Of a stretch of DNA of 64,000 nt, positions 22,376 through 34,533 are shown in pieces (within the stretch, counting starts at the first letter, position 1; each line of letters begins with the position of its first letter). Under the pieces are notes generated by a model that was not told where the DNA came from, made no database searches, and saw only the letters and a list, made by a program, of their open reading frames with translations. Position numbers and translations under genes: made by a program. Source of the stretch: Molossus alvarezi. Taxonomy: Eukaryota; Chordata; Mammalia; Chiroptera; Molossidae. Location of the stretch: contig CM073886.1 of NCBI GenBank assembly GCA_037176705.1, positions 124,960,001-125,024,000 on the forward strand. The letters run 5' to 3'.

Positions 22376-22448
22376 ATCTGCATTCAGTGATCTGTAAGTT
22401 TCTTTCTAACCTTCAGAGTTTAGAATTCTATTCAATAAAAATCACAAT

Positions 22449-22690
22449 GACTTTTTTAAAATAAAAAAATTTTTCAATTACAGTTTACATTCAGTATTAT
22501 TTTGTATTAGTTTGAGGTATACAGCAGAGTGGTCAGACAATCATAAACTTTACAAAGTGTTCCCCCTGCTATTTCCAGTACCCACCTGGCACCCTATATA
22601 GTTATTACAGTATTATTGACTAATTTCCTATGCTGGACTTGACATCCCCATGACCATTTTGTAACTACCAATCTGCACTTCTCAATCCCT
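22449..22690 (-). mobile_element. L1 3' UTR fragment
   Basis: Complement of a laurasiatherian L1 3' end: 'TTTTTCAATTACAGTTTACATTCAGTATTATTTTGTATTAG', 'CTATATAGTTATTACAGTATTATTGACTAATTTCC', 'GTAACTACCAATCTGCACTTCTCAATCCC'. The same family lies at 54238-54550. Confidence 0.85.
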
Positions 22691-22759
22691 TTTTTTAAAG
22701 GACTACATAATTCTTGAAACCGGACCAGAGTTCAGAGGAGAATGTGACGTATATAGCAC

Positions 22760-22926
22760 CAGAACCCTGCAAGGTAATTGTTAATACATATTCTCATTTA
22801 ATAAAAAACAAAACTGAGGCTCAGGTAGGTTAAGTAAGCTGTCCCAAGTCACACAATCAGTAAAGAGCAGAGCTGGGATGAAATACGGGGCCATCTGATC
22901 TATAATGCTTCCTTTATACCATTAGA
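22760..22926 (-). repeat. MIR SINE relic
   Basis: 'AACAAAACTGAGGCTCAGGTAGGTTAAGTAAGCTGTCCCAAGTCACACAATCAGTAAAGAGCAGAGCTGGGATGAAA' is the complement of the MIR core; 3' part near 22775-22800. Confidence 0.85.
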
Positions 22927-23404
22927 CATCCAATAAATTCTCAATTACTTGAAATTAGCAAATGAAGATACACAGTTTCAGATAATGGGGGTGAGGAGGT
23001 GAGTTATGGTTTATTTTTGTTTGTTTTTAATAATATATTGAGCACTTGAAAAGGATATTTCATTATAGGACAACAGAAAGCCAGATGATACCCCAGGAAC
23101 TTAGAATATTTTATGCACTAATCGAAGTGCCTTGTCTCAAGCCAGGGGTGAACACACATTTGCTCCATAAATTTCAAAAGTTGGACGCAGAGTTCTCTGA
23201 TACCTCAATGAAACATGTAATGAACCATTCAAAACAAGAAAAAAGGACGCGGCCACATCTTTGCTTTCCACAATGGACTCCAGACCCGAGAGGTGGCCAG
23301 TTCCACATTCTCACCATGGAACCCTTTTCCGAGCCACAGAAAAGCCAGTTTCCTAGAGCGACACGTTAACCACTTTCACAGGATGTGGAAATAAATGGTA
23401 ATTG
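22927..23404. other. Non-genic stretch with a 107-codon ORF
   Basis: A plus ORF (23046-23369) spans most of it. I recognise no family, and there is no flanking gene context. It is probably chance or a fragment too decayed to identify. Confidence 0.45.
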
Positions 23405-23645
23405 AGAGCACACCTACCTTTGAGTCAAATTTGGATTCAAATCTGGGTCTGCCACTAACTAAATATATAATCTTGGGGAAACCACCTAAATCGTTAGCTT
23501 AGTTTCCTAACTGTAAAATGAGGTAGATGATATTGCAATATCTGCCCCCAGCGTTACCATGAGGATTAGTTGAGATGCTGTATGGGAAGTAATTAACATT
23601 TACCTGATACTTAGCAAACACTCAATGTATTCATCTTGCTACTTA
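23405..23645 (+). repeat. MIR SINE relic
   Basis: 'GGATTCAAATCTGGGTCTGCCACTAACTAAATATATAATCTTGGGGAAACCACC', 'GTTTCCTAACTGTAAAATGAGGTAGATGAT', 'ATGAGGATTAGTTGAGATG', 'CTTAGCAAACACTCAATG' cover nearly the full MIR in plus orientation. Confidence 0.85.
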
Positions 23646-23799
23646 TTAATCCTTCCTTGGGTGCTGTATGGGCTAAATGGGCATCTACTCACCGCATGCA
23701 AAAGGGAACCATTGCTGACTGATGGGCGTATAGACAGCAGAGCAAATTTGTGGGAGTAGAAAAAAATAACATTTAAACTCTTTTCACAGATTACTTTTC

Positions 23800-24001
23800 T
23801 TCTTTTTTACTATTTTAATGCTATATTTTCTTTTTCTTTAAAATTTTTTAATTAGTTTTTGTTACAGATGTTTCTCCTTTTTCCCCCATTGACACTCTCC
23901 TCCCCATCCTCCTCCCTCCCCACCCCATCCTCAGCTTTGTTGTCCATGTTTATTGGTCATGCATGCATGCATATAAGTTCTGTGGTTTATCTCTTCCCCC
24001 C
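23800..24001 (-). mobile_element. Bat L1 3' end, short 5'-truncated insertion
   Basis: Complement of the bat L1 3' UTR: poly-T-rich start, 'GTTACAGATGTTTCTCC', 'CCCCCATTGACACTCTCCTCCCC', 'CATGCATATAAGTTCTGTGGTTTATCTC'. Near-exact 13-bp target-site duplication CAGATTACTTTTC/CAGATTACATTTC at 23787-23799 and 24002-24014. Contains a short (ATGC)n motif. Confidence 0.9.
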
Positions 24002-24014
24002 CAGATTACATTTC

Positions 24015-25319
24015 CAAAATGCCTCTTTTTCAGACCATTAATGTTAAGGCAAACAAATATGTTGTTCAGGGCACCTAATCAGGTGGTAAGGCTACAGTGA
24101 GAACAAGGACAGGCCCGCCTTGCTGTCCTTGTCACGATACTTCCCTGTGGGAGGAAGGAAGAAGGTTGGATTGGGTGGGGTCATTCAGGTAGATGCCAGC
24201 AATGTCCTGTTTCTTGGCTTTACTGTTGGTGTTTTTTAAATATACTACTAATGTACTGATGATGTTTGTTATTTGTTTTAGAATTCATTAAACTAAATTA
24301 ATTTTATCCAGAAAAAAATTAGGCATTTATCAAAGTATACATCCAATAGTAGTTATCTAGTTTTTCCCATTCATTTGGTGAAAAAATATCTAGTGGAGAA
24401 CAGAGTCTGTTACAGTGATTGTTATTTCCCTTAAAGGACTTTATTATCAGTATTGTGATATTACATAAGTGCTGATTAGCTCAATCTTTTATTCTGGAGA
24501 TAATCAGCACAATTAGTTCGGAGTTTCCAGCTGCATTATACCAGAAAGTGCACTTTTCCATGGGTGGCTACTCTAAATCCTTCTGTTATTCAAATCTTGA
24601 TTGACAACTAATTCTTTGCTAATTAGCATATTATGTCAAAAATAGGTTTTTATTGGTGAAACTAATGACTGCTTATTTACACAATGCATGCTAGACATGT
24701 TCTCCCATTGGTTTAATTAATGGTATTCAAAGTGCATGGATTGCCTAGAGTTGTTAAATATCTGTCCACCTTCATGTGCACAAGAGAAGGGGGTATCCTG
24801 TCCCCTCTTAGGATGGAACCTAATGCTAATAAATGCTATCTCCAGTCATTGATTTGATGACATAAGGCTGACTAAGAGGACACAGTAACATGCCAAGATG
24901 TCCTCTGAAAGAACAGATTCCTGAGCTTCCTGGACCCTCCAGATCAAGTTTATACACGGTGTTGTGCCTACTTGTTCATGAAGGTTTGTTGAATACACAT
25001 TTGAGTACATAGCAGAATTTGGTCTGAGACACGTATTTATTATAACCTGGGAGTGAGGTTGCGGGAAAGCAGCTAACCATGGCCACCTCGAATGTCTTTT
25101 GTGGCTACTGTTATTTACCAAAAAGAAAAAAAACCTAAATGTTTTATATAACTAACAAGAATTAGGCTGGTTCGCAACAGGGTCTTCTGCTTTTTACTGA
25201 ACTGTTTCTGAAATTACTGACATTTTGTAAATTGAGTATTATGTTATAACTACTCAGTAGAAACCTAAGTGAAAGACATGCACAGGCATTTCACAAAATA
25301 AACATGTCAGTTGACACAG
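24015..25319. other. Unique AT-rich stretch, candidate conserved non-coding DNA
   Basis: No repeat recognised. 24250-24850 is rich in homeodomain and PBX-type motifs (CTAATTAGCATA at 24619-24630, TTGATTGACAAC at 24597-24608, GTTTAATTAATGG at 24711-24723). No exon recognised. Confidence 0.5.
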
Positions 25320-26080
25320 GATGGAAGCAGGAAGCCAGTTAAGAATGCGTCAACGGTCCAGAAGACAGTGGTGGGGGTCTGAAATAGGCGGCTGTGGTAG
25401 AGATGATGACCAGCCTGTTGGACGGTGGTGTAGATATGGAGCTATAAGATGAGGAAAGGTTCATGAACTCCCCCTAAGACTTCTGGCATAAGCAGCTGGC
25501 TAGAGAGTGCAGCACAGAAAAATAACATGTTTCTTTGAGGAGGGAGAGGGGAAATATGACATTAAGAGTTTTGTGTTAGAAACATTAACTTTGGGGTACC
25601 TTTTAAACATGCAAGTGGAGAGAGTCGACTACTGAAATTCAAGTCTGGAATTCTAAAGAACGGCCAGCTGTTGAGTTAGAGGCCCTGGATTTAAAGCCAC
25701 AGAAATTCCTGATAATCTAGGAGAGAGAGAAGGTACTGGGCCACTCTTCATAGCCAGAGGTAGTGAAAAGGAAGGCAGATCCAGCGAAGGGACTAGGGGT
25801 GGGGGTGGACAGCCAGTGAGACAGGCAGAAAAGCAGAGGCGTTGGTGCTCCAAAGCCAAGTGAAGAAGGTATTTCAAGAAAGGAGAGATGACTTGTATCA
25901 CATGCTGTAGAGAAGTCAAGAGACAGGCGGAACGAGACTGACCGGGGAACTCATTCACGCGGAGCACATGGAGACCTTGGTAAGGAAAGTTTCAGTGGCA
26001 TGAAGGGAAAGGAAGTCTAACTGGAGTGGGTTCAAGAGAGACTAGGACGTGAAGAAGTTTAGACAATAACAGAGCTGAGT
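25320..26080 (+). repeat. Old mammalian interspersed repeat, family not named
   Basis: The order of phrases 'GGAAGCAGGAAGCCAGTTAAGA', 'ACATGCAAGTGGAGAGAGTC', 'CCAAGTGAAGAAGGTATTTCAAGAAAGGAGAGATGA', 'GTTTCAGTGGCATGAAGGG', 'CTAACTGGAGTGGGTTCAAGAGAGACTAGGA' recalls a repeat seen widely in mammals. I cannot assign its name reliably. A 104-codon minus ORF inside it is not meaningful. Confidence 0.42.
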
Positions 26081-29069
26081 TTGAGCAGTTTACTGAAACA
26101 ATGTATCCCAGAGAAGGAAGACATTATGCCACATGCCAGGAACCCAGATGAGAAGTGTGTCTCATGACTTTAAAAGAAAACAGAACTGTTTCAGAGTCAA
26201 ATGACACCTTAGCATAGAAGATGTATTCTTAGAATTGTCACTGGGGGCAGGAGTCCCTCAAGGATCCTTCTTTACCTTCGAATCCTTTCTTCTACTTCTG
26301 CTCACTTGGAAAACCTCCATAGCCCAACTCTCTCTCTCTCTCTTTTCTCCTCTTCTCTCCTCTTCCTCTCTTCATCTAGGCCTACTGATTACATATCTCC
26401 TTACCACCCACATCCTTCCAGGTCAGGTGCTGCTTGTCCCTCTGACCTCTTCAGCCTGTCACCAGTCCCAGAAATGACTCCAGGGGGAGTTGCTCTCTTT
26501 CCCCAAGATGGCTAAACCAACCTGAGTTTGACCAAAACTGGATGGCAACCAAGCCTCTTGTCCTAGCATGGTCCTTGAATCTCTGCTAATCGTGGGGAGA
26601 TCGCTGCTGTCCGAGAGACTATCACTAAAATCTGCTCTCTGGTGACAAGGAGAAGGGACTGCAGGTCTGGAGCCCAAGCTTGGGGTGGGATAAGTTGACT
26701 CATCTCTCAGTTTACCATAAAGGAAAGTGTGAGTTCTCAGTCATTTTATGAATGTCACACCCCCTCCCTTCCACTCACTTAGGTCCATGCAAGTGAATCG
26801 ACTTCAGAAAACACTCTTGGCAGACCTCTGCTAGCTCGGGTTCCCAAGGAATCTGACAAGCAGACCTTGGTAGATATATTTTCGTCCTTTGGCTAAATTA
26901 TTGTAGAGTCCTGACATCTCTCTGGGGCACAGAACCCTATGACACCACTTTTTCTGATGACCACCGAGATTTCCTGGTATTGACCAGGTTAGAATGTCGC
27001 TGAGAAAATCTGTCCTCCAGGGATCAGATAGGAAGAGGGAGGGCAAATAAAGAAAAAGAAGCAAATTGAGAGATACTGCGAACAGCCAGGAACATTTCTA
27101 GCTAGAGGTGTCCTTTCTGATGGTGCTAAATGGGTTAAAGAGCCATCTCATCAGATCAGAGGGACAAATGAGAAACAAAACTGTGAGTCAGTAGGTATTG
27201 ATTCACCCTTGTTGTGCTTTAATGACATTTCAAAAGAAAAATCAGACCCCGATGGAGGCACATATCTACAGTGGCCAGGTTTCTGGGGAAGGTCCATCAG
27301 ATTAATTGCATAGAATTGGAGCAATGTTTCTGTTTAAGCTTTGTTGAAATAGACATCTAAAGTTTTTGCAAATATAACATGTGGGACCAGGACATCTGTC
27401 TTTTAAACTCCTCAAATAGTTCATATTTTAGCTAATTCAATAATAAGGGACCAGCTGAAGCAGAACCCAGAGCTGTGAGTTAGCTCCAAGTTCCATAAAT
27501 CTTTTACATGGAGAAACAGGCGAAGACCTGAGTATTTTGCCCCAAAATATTAAGACATTTTAACTACTTCAGGATCACTTGAAATCATTCTGTATCTATG
27601 AAGAAAAATATGTAATTGAATCAGGTTTTGGTTTTTTTATACAACCACTATATTCCTACATTCTCTCTAAAGCAGCTCGGCAATTGCAGTACTGGTATAC
27701 CAATAAGAAAAAAGTTACTCAGCTACAAAAAGAACATAGCTAATTTTACAAAAAGGAGCTCTCTCTCATTGTAGAGACTTCTGCTATGGACGCTGGACTG
27801 GTCAACAAGGAGAAAGAGAGGCCAGAAACTATGGAAACAGGAACTCAATACCATTAGCCAGTTCAGGGGGAAGTCCCTTCCCTGTTATTTTCTTTTTTAC
27901 AGAGTTTTCCTTCTTCAGCCGAAATATTGGCTTCACAGGGCCCCAGCTCCTCTAAAAGCTTCCCGAAGACAATGTGGAGGCATATTGATAATGCAAAGCA
28001 TTCCCATAATTTTCAGAAAATGAGAAGACTAAAGCTGTTAAGCCCAGCTCACAAGGACAACTGCAGAATGAAATAGAAAATGTATTCAACAAGCCCAGGG
28101 GCCAAAGGCCAGCAGACTGGGCTTCCCTGGGCTCTATTATGATAACTGGCTGTAGAATGCTAGCCCACACCGAAAACAATGCATTCTGGAAATAACAGGG
28201 GAGGCCGCGAGCAGCACTATCTCAGATCACTCGATGAACACGCTCCTCCAGGAGGACGAGGAAGAGGAATTAGCGAAAGGCAAAGGTGATCGGTCAAACA
28301 TCTATCTTTTGGTAGTCCTTGAGCTAATACAAGGATATGAAAAAGACAATCTCTGCGAGGAAAATTAAGCATTTTTCTAACGCTAGCTGATCAGTTCACA
28401 GGAAAGCTGCTTCTCATTTCCAATGATGTTGAAACACTTCTTCCAAGAAGTCTTCCCTCTGACTAATGGGAAGAGACATGTAGAAAGTCACTTCTAAAGT
28501 TCCTCTCTCAGGCAAACGTGTCATCTTGGTAAAACACGTCTTACAGATTTTCTGATCGCTCTTCAATTCTACGCCTTTTGTTTCTGTGACAAATCAAATC
28601 ACATCTCCGTTTCTAAGACCTTACCAGGGTGTAAACACACCTTATATTTTCCTACCTCTTCCTTTCCATGTAAAATGTTTCTGTCCTATGTTCTATGTCC
28701 CTAGCTCCTGTCCTCAACCACAATAAATAAGTTCATATAAACAATTAGCTAGCAGATGTGGTACACTGATGTATTACAGCTTAATGTCTGCAATGTTGTA
28801 TAAACACTGGTTTTTGTCAAAAGATATTTGCTTGGGCTAAGTAATGTTCAAGTTCTCCTCCAACTATAACATAAAATTTATAGGTAACTCTGATCAGAAA
28901 AACTGTAAACGTTGGGCCAAACTAGTAGGCAAATTGACCTTTGGGGCCCTTGGAATTAGACCATTTGCATTGATGCTATTGGGTGTAAACATATCAGATC
29001 TGATAGTTACTCTTCAATCAAAAAGTTTAATAGCAATTTTTATAATTATTTTTAGTTTTCAATGTGTTT
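26081..29069. other. Long non-genic stretch
   Basis: 3 kb without a recognised repeat or exon. Includes a short (CT)n run at 26329-26344. ORFs reach 60-80 codons only. Confidence 0.5.
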
Positions 29070-29294
29070 GTTTTTTATTTTTATTTTTTTATTGAGTTTA
29101 GAAAGAGAGAGAGAGAGGAAGGGAGAGGGAGAAAGAGAGAGAGAGAAACATAGATCGGCTGCCTCCTGCACGTCCCCCTCCCCCACTGGGGATTGAGCCT
29201 GTAACCCCTGGTGTGTGCCCTGACTGGGAATCAAAATGATGACCTCTTGGTGCATGGATGACACTCAACCAACTGAGCCACATCGGTGAGAGCT
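29070..29294 (-). mobile_element. Ves-type SINE (type B-like, diverged)
   Basis: Minus copy: GA-rich core, 'CGGCTGCCTCCTGCACGTCCCC', 'CCCCCACTGGGGATTGAGCC', degenerate box B complement ('GGGAATCAAAATGATGACC'), head complement 'AACTGAGCCACATCGGTGAG'. A possible duplication of ATAGCAATTTT lies about 30 bases upstream and directly downstream. Probably no longer transcribed. Confidence 0.88.
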
Positions 29295-29394
29295 ATCAGC
29301 AATTTTCAGAGGTTATTATTGCATGCCTTGCTGTATATTAAATACCCTGTGGTAAACAGAACATAATCCAAATTCTTTGTGATTCCTCTCATCA

Positions 29395-29838
29395 AGAAAT
29401 TAGTCTACTTTCCCCTCTGACATAGAATCTTTGTGACTTTCTGTGATCAACAGAGTATGGTGGGAATGACACTTTGCCAGTTCTGGCCTAGGCCCTAAGA
29501 GGTATGGAAGCTTCTGCGTTGATCCTCTTTGGAGCCTTAAGCCACTCCGTAAAATAAAGAGAGGGAGAGAGACCGAGATGGAGAGAGACAGAGAGGTTGA
29601 ATGATTTCCAGCCAGCCCCCTAACTGTTCCAGGCATTTCTGCTGAGGTACCAGACATGTGAGTAGAACCATTTTGGACTTCCAGCCCTAGAAAGCCTCCA
29701 GATAATTGAAAAATGTATGAATAACCCCAGATGAAACCTGCAGAAAAACCACCCTCCTGAGCTCAGTCCACAGATTGTTATTATTTTAAGCCAGTAAATT
29801 TCAGAGTGGTTTGTTCCACTGCAACAGATGACTGAAAA
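29395..29838 (+). mobile_element. MLT1-like solo LTR (ERVL-MaLR)
   Basis: 'GTGATCAACAGAGTATGGTGGGAATGACACTTTGCCAGTTCTGGCCTAGGCCCTAAGAGG', 'CCAGGCATTTCTGCTGAGGTACCAGACATGTGAGTAGAACCATTTTGGAC', 'TTTTAAGCCAGTAAATTTCAGAGTGGTTTGTT..CAACAGATGACTGAAA' follow the MLT1-type LTR layout in plus orientation. No internal retroviral sequence is present; it is a heavily decayed solo LTR. Boundaries approximate. Confidence 0.7.
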
Positions 29839-31397
29839 AATCCCTAGACGCTGGCCCAATCTTTCCTTTGAACAAAGAAAGGGTGGATAATGATTTTTAA
29901 ATAATTTTAATGAAGTGCCTAAATTATTATCATAGTCATTCCACACTCCAACATATACTTACCCCTTCCTATATACAACGACACACCCATAAATGTGCTC
30001 AACGCTTTCTCAGCTGTACACATGTGCTCCATGTCTGTTGCCATCCATGCAGTCATAGAGCGTAAGCACCTGCTGGGCAGGAGCCAGGAACTCTAACAGG
30101 TTTTTCCTAAAGGATTCTCAGCCATAATAATTTCAGCAGCGGCCTTCAGCAACACTGTTCTCCATACGTCTTGCTACTTCTCCATACTGAGAAGTCTACA
30201 AATGGAATGTCAGAAAGAAAGGCCACTTCGAAGTCTCATGTCATCTTTTTTCCTCTAACCAGTACTGAAACCCTAAGCCACTCTCAATGCCCTCCCCCAA
30301 CAACAAAATGCACCACACTGTGGCCACAGGCTAATTCTATATTACTTTTACTAGTTGGTTATTCCTAACGGGACTTTAAATTCTTCTGCCACGCATGTAT
30401 TTATGTGTGACAAATTGTTGAGACCTGTGTGGAGAGTCCCAGGCCAGAAGCTTGGGTTCTAATCTTGCCACCCTGTGCTGGGGAGTCACCCTAAAAGAAT
30501 CCACGGATAAACGAGATTACAGTGTGCTTGTCTCACATGCTTAGAGTTTGAGAACTTTCTCCAGAATGCCAAGGAAAAGTGAAATGTTGATTTAATTTAT
30601 TTCCATACCATATTTTAAGTTAAAATGGTATGAATTTCTTTGGGGTAAAAAATATTCTATTCTTATTTTATGTACTTCTGAATCGCTGGGGCATTTTAGA
30701 ATATAGGTATTATTTGAATAACTAAAAACACAAGTGTGACCAGCAGAGAAATTAAATGATTCCTAAATTATCCATATCAATTAATTTTTATTCTTTCTGG
30801 AACAGCGATAGCATAAATCAGGAAACTATGAGGTGCCATAATAGGGGTAGAAAAGCCCATTATACCTGTCAACAGAGGACTAATGTTGTCACGCTTTATC
30901 TTAATGTAACAAGATTGATTTATAAATGTGCTGGTATAAATATATCATGCCCTTTTCTGGGCACTGCATTAATCCCCACTTCAAACACCAAACTCTTAAA
31001 CTAAATAATGTCAAATGCCAGTGTCTGTTTGTAATGTCAACTTTCCCCCATAAAATGTGATCTAGAAGTCAACTGTCAGGCATGCTCCCTAAATCTCTAC
31101 AAGCCTGACTCTGCGCCTGAAATTCCCGCCAAAACCATTCTCCGGGTTAAACTTGTAAAGCCTGCAGGAGCGCTCTCTGAAATACAAATAGTGGCTTTCT
31201 TTGTTTTTTAGTTAATTAATTAATTTATTTATCTTTATTTTGGAAAGTATGACAGATGTGGAGTAACCAATTAACCTGTCAGAATCAATGGTTTTACCTG
31301 ATTCAACCATTATAATGCAAGACCCAACTCCAGATAAATACGGTCACTGTTGATGGGACTTAACTCCCTTGTCTTTTTCTCATGTTACTATTAATAG
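29839..31397. other. Non-genic stretch, possibly conserved in part
   Basis: No repeat recognised. 30590-31190 is repeat-free, AT-rich and rich in AATTAA/TTAATT motifs. No exon signal. Confidence 0.5.
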
Positions 31398-31650
31398 TAA
31401 TGATTATGATTATCAACACAATTGATCGAGCACCCATAATAAATTGGGCTAGTTAGTAGTTGACACACATTATTTCTAATGCTAATGTAACACTGCAAGG
31501 TAATACTTTTCCCATTTCATGGATTGGGAAGCTGAGCTCAGTGGGGTTAAGTGATTTGTCAAGGTCACACGGCTCCTCAGAAACAAAGGGAAGATTCCAA
31601 CAGAGCTCCCTGAAGCCGAAGTCCATACTCCTTCTACACTGTAATCCTTG
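31398..31650 (-). repeat. MIR SINE relic, near full length
   Basis: 'ATTATTTCTAATGCTAATGTAACACTGCAAGGTAATACTTTTCCCATTTCATGGATTGGGAAGCTGAGCTCAGTGGGGTTAAGTGATTTGTCAAGGTCACACGGCTCC' is the complement of the MIR body. Confidence 0.85.
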
Positions 31651-33115
31651 AGACCAGGAGAGTGCTGGAGCTACGACAAAGCTATAGGTTGGCGGATTCG
31701 TGCAAGAGCCCCTTCGTTCTGCCATCTAGAGCTGGTGGAGGAAGGAAACCACTGCAGTCATCTCCTCCAGACCCAGTTCTTCCCCTGCACGGACCTCTTC
31801 CCGAGCCCCGGCCCCTGGCCAAGCGTCCGATCTATCCCAGCCTCCTCTGGTTTCCCTAGTCTAAGCATAGCTCTTAGAAGACTCGCTAATGCAGACATAA
31901 TCATGACGTCCTGCTGAGTTCACATAAAATATTCTTTTACAAACAAGAATAATTATACTTCCACATGTTTTGTAAATATTCACAAACAATAACTCCTTCA
32001 ACTCATACAACGGGTGCTCTTTCTTCTCAGCGAACTTTACACCTGTCGACTAATTGGTGCTTTAATATTTAATTATTTAACTACGAGAACATGTTACATA
32101 TTAATAATGTAATATAATATTGTGTCTTCTAACCTGTGGAAGCAAATGTGTCTTAAGGCAAAAGTGCTTCTGACTCTCCCTGTGGGGAGCGGCTCCTGAG
32201 CACAGTGAGGCTGGAGCAGCAAGTGAAGGAGAACGAGGGCTGGACGTTTATGGAAATCTTTCCACCTAGTAGCCCTGCTGTTCACAAGGCGCTTGTTTTG
32301 ATCAAATGTTCCTTCAGCCATATAATTTGCTATTTTGAAAGGTGGCTTCCATCAGTTACAAAGATGTGGCATGTGATGTAAGGGACAGCTGAAATACTGC
32401 GAACTATCATATACCACAGTTGACTCACAGAGGATAAAAGACTACGCTGAGTGTAAACACATGTTGAGTTTGCTGCCAGCCAGTCCGCTCCAACCTAGAG
32501 GGCTTGCAGCCCTGCTTCAGATGACCAGCTCTCTCTCTCTCTGGTTCTGTGCTGGCTTCTACGTGGAACCAGGGCCAATTTCACCCACTGTTTTATTGTA
32601 ACGTGTTCTGGTAGTTAAAGAGCATAACATTTCTCTGTTTTTTGAAGACTTCCTTTAAGGATTTCCAGATGACTGTTATCAGCATGAAAACTTGATCTCT
32701 CAGGGGCACAACTTTGAAACTGACTCTAGAGAAATATATGAGACCCTTCTTGGGTTCCTAGAGCGGACAGACACACAAGGTTAATCAAACTCAATAAAAG
32801 TTTGTAAAGAAATGTGACCACGTGCAACTTTCAAGAAAACAGCTCTCTCAACCATTTAAGAAAGAGACAGAATTTAACCAACAAATCTCTTAACAGATGG
32901 ATGGGCCTTAAAAGTTTTGCAGCAACAACTTGAACCAGCCTCCTTAAGGATTAGTTATTTCAATGACCTAAACAACAACAAAAAATCTAATATGAAACGT
33001 TGGTCCTCTCCTGGCTTAAGGAAGATGATTAATTGATATTCTGGTAGCTTCTCCTCTGTTCTCTTTCTTCCCTTAGGCAAGAGGATCTCATCTCTAATCA
33101 GGAATTCTTAGACAC
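31651..33115. other. Non-genic stretch
   Basis: No recognised repeat or exon. Overlapping ORFs at 31648-31917 (89 and 65 codons) have no family resemblance. Confidence 0.5.
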
Positions 33116-33478
33116 TGTTACAGACTGAATGTCTATGTCCCCCCAACATGCATTCGCTCAATGTCTAACCTTCAAAATGACTGTAATTGGAGATAGGACC
33201 TTTATGGAAGTTATTAATGATAAATAAGGTCATAAGGGCAGAGCCTTGATCCTGATAGGATTAGTGTCCTTATAAGAGACACCAGAGGGCTTGCTCATTA
33301 TCTCTCTGCCAAATGCGGACACAGCGAGAAGGTGGCTTTCTGCCTTCACCAGGAACCAAATCAGCCGGCACCTTGATTTTGGACTTCCCAGCCTCCAGAA
33401 CTGTGAGAAAATAAATTTCTGTTGTTTAAGCCCCCACTCTATGATATCTTGTTATGGCAGCCTTAGCAGACTAATACA
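33116..33478 (+). mobile_element. MLT1-like solo LTR (ERVL-MaLR)
   Basis: Starts 'TGTTACAGACTGAATGTCTATG' and ends 'CAGACTAATACA'. Diagnostic parts: 'AATTGGAGATAGGACC', 'GGATTAGTGTCCTTATAAGAGACACCAGAG', 'CCTTGATTTTGGACTTCCCAGCCTCCAGAACTGTGAGAAAATAAATTTCTGTTGTTTAAGCC'. The AATAAA signal is still visible. No internal sequence or partner LTR nearby. Confidence 0.88.
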
Positions 33479-33652
33479 TATACCAAATTAAAAAGAAAGT
33501 ATTCATAGGAAGGAAGGTGTCTGCAGGGAAAAGGAGAAACATCTGTAGCAAAAATAAATTTAAAAAAAAAAGGAAGTATTCTACTGGTTTGATGAGGACC
33601 ATAAGACTATTTGCAGGCTAAAATCTGCAACAGAACTTGATTGTATAGTTTC

Positions 33653-33655
<3 letters not shown>

Positions 33656-33702
<47 letters not shown>
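33656..33702. repeat. (GA)23 microsatellite
   Basis: Pure GA run of about 46 bases in unique sequence, not inside a SINE. Likely length-variable. Confidence 0.97.
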
Positions 33703-33706
<4 letters not shown>

Positions 33707-34516
33707 AGTTTGGCTTCCATAGAAGAGTCCAGTTAAAGATCCTGGAGAATCATGGCGTCACAAAAGGATAACTTGATTTTTTTTTTTTTGTAATTGGCTT
33801 GCATTTATTTTAATAGAAGAATTCCCCAGAGAACTAGCTGGCTGGCTCATCTGTATCTAAAGCTACAGCGGAATCCCCAGGGCTCCCCAGGAATCCTAAT
33901 GTGTCAGACAGTTCACACTTATCAAATATGCCCTGAGCTCCTCTGTATGTCATACCCTCAACTGCAGGTACATTTGGAGTCATGTGATTAATTCTAGACA
34001 GACTCCGAATGGACATGCGTGTCACTTCCAGGCTAAGGCTCCTCTGCAGGTGACACGTGATCCAGATTTCATTGCTGCAAGATGGACTGGGAAGTAAGGA
34101 AGAGAGAAGCATTTATTTGGTAAGTCTATGAGATTTCAAGGTTTTATTTGCTGTGACAGCCTGGACCGATTATCCAATACATCTTGGAACTCTCATTCCT
34201 ACAGAAGACTCTGTGACTTCAATGCTATTTAAGCTTGAACATAGACTTGAAAACTGCCTGACAAGTTGTGACACACTATCAACAACTGAACATGGGGGTC
34301 ACATGGCAGACCACTGTCTGCCTAAGAACCACTTATTAAACTCCTGTGTTCCTGGCCTGAGTTACGTGATGTGGAGAGACAAGGAGGAAAACGACAGTTT
34401 AGGCTCTCACAATGCTCACAGAGATGTCCCCAGTAAGGGTTGAGACTCCTGCCTCTCCTCACCAGAGTGTTACTAATGGACTGGGGCTGCATTGCTTAAG
34501 GACTTAAATAATTATT
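33703..34516. other. Non-genic stretch
   Basis: ORFs of 92 (minus) and 96 (plus) codons are unrecognised. No repeat apart from a T-run at 33778-33789. Confidence 0.5.
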
Positions 34517-34533
34517 CCACATTGAGGTTTTAT

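Noticed and set aside
23046..23369. 107-codon ORF as a processed pseudogene
   Set aside because: No recognised parent protein, no poly-A tail and no flanking duplication.
33116..33478. Intact endogenous retrovirus
   Set aside because: Only a decayed solo LTR is present, with no gag, pol or env and no second LTR nearby. The same holds for 29395-29838 and 60565-60922.
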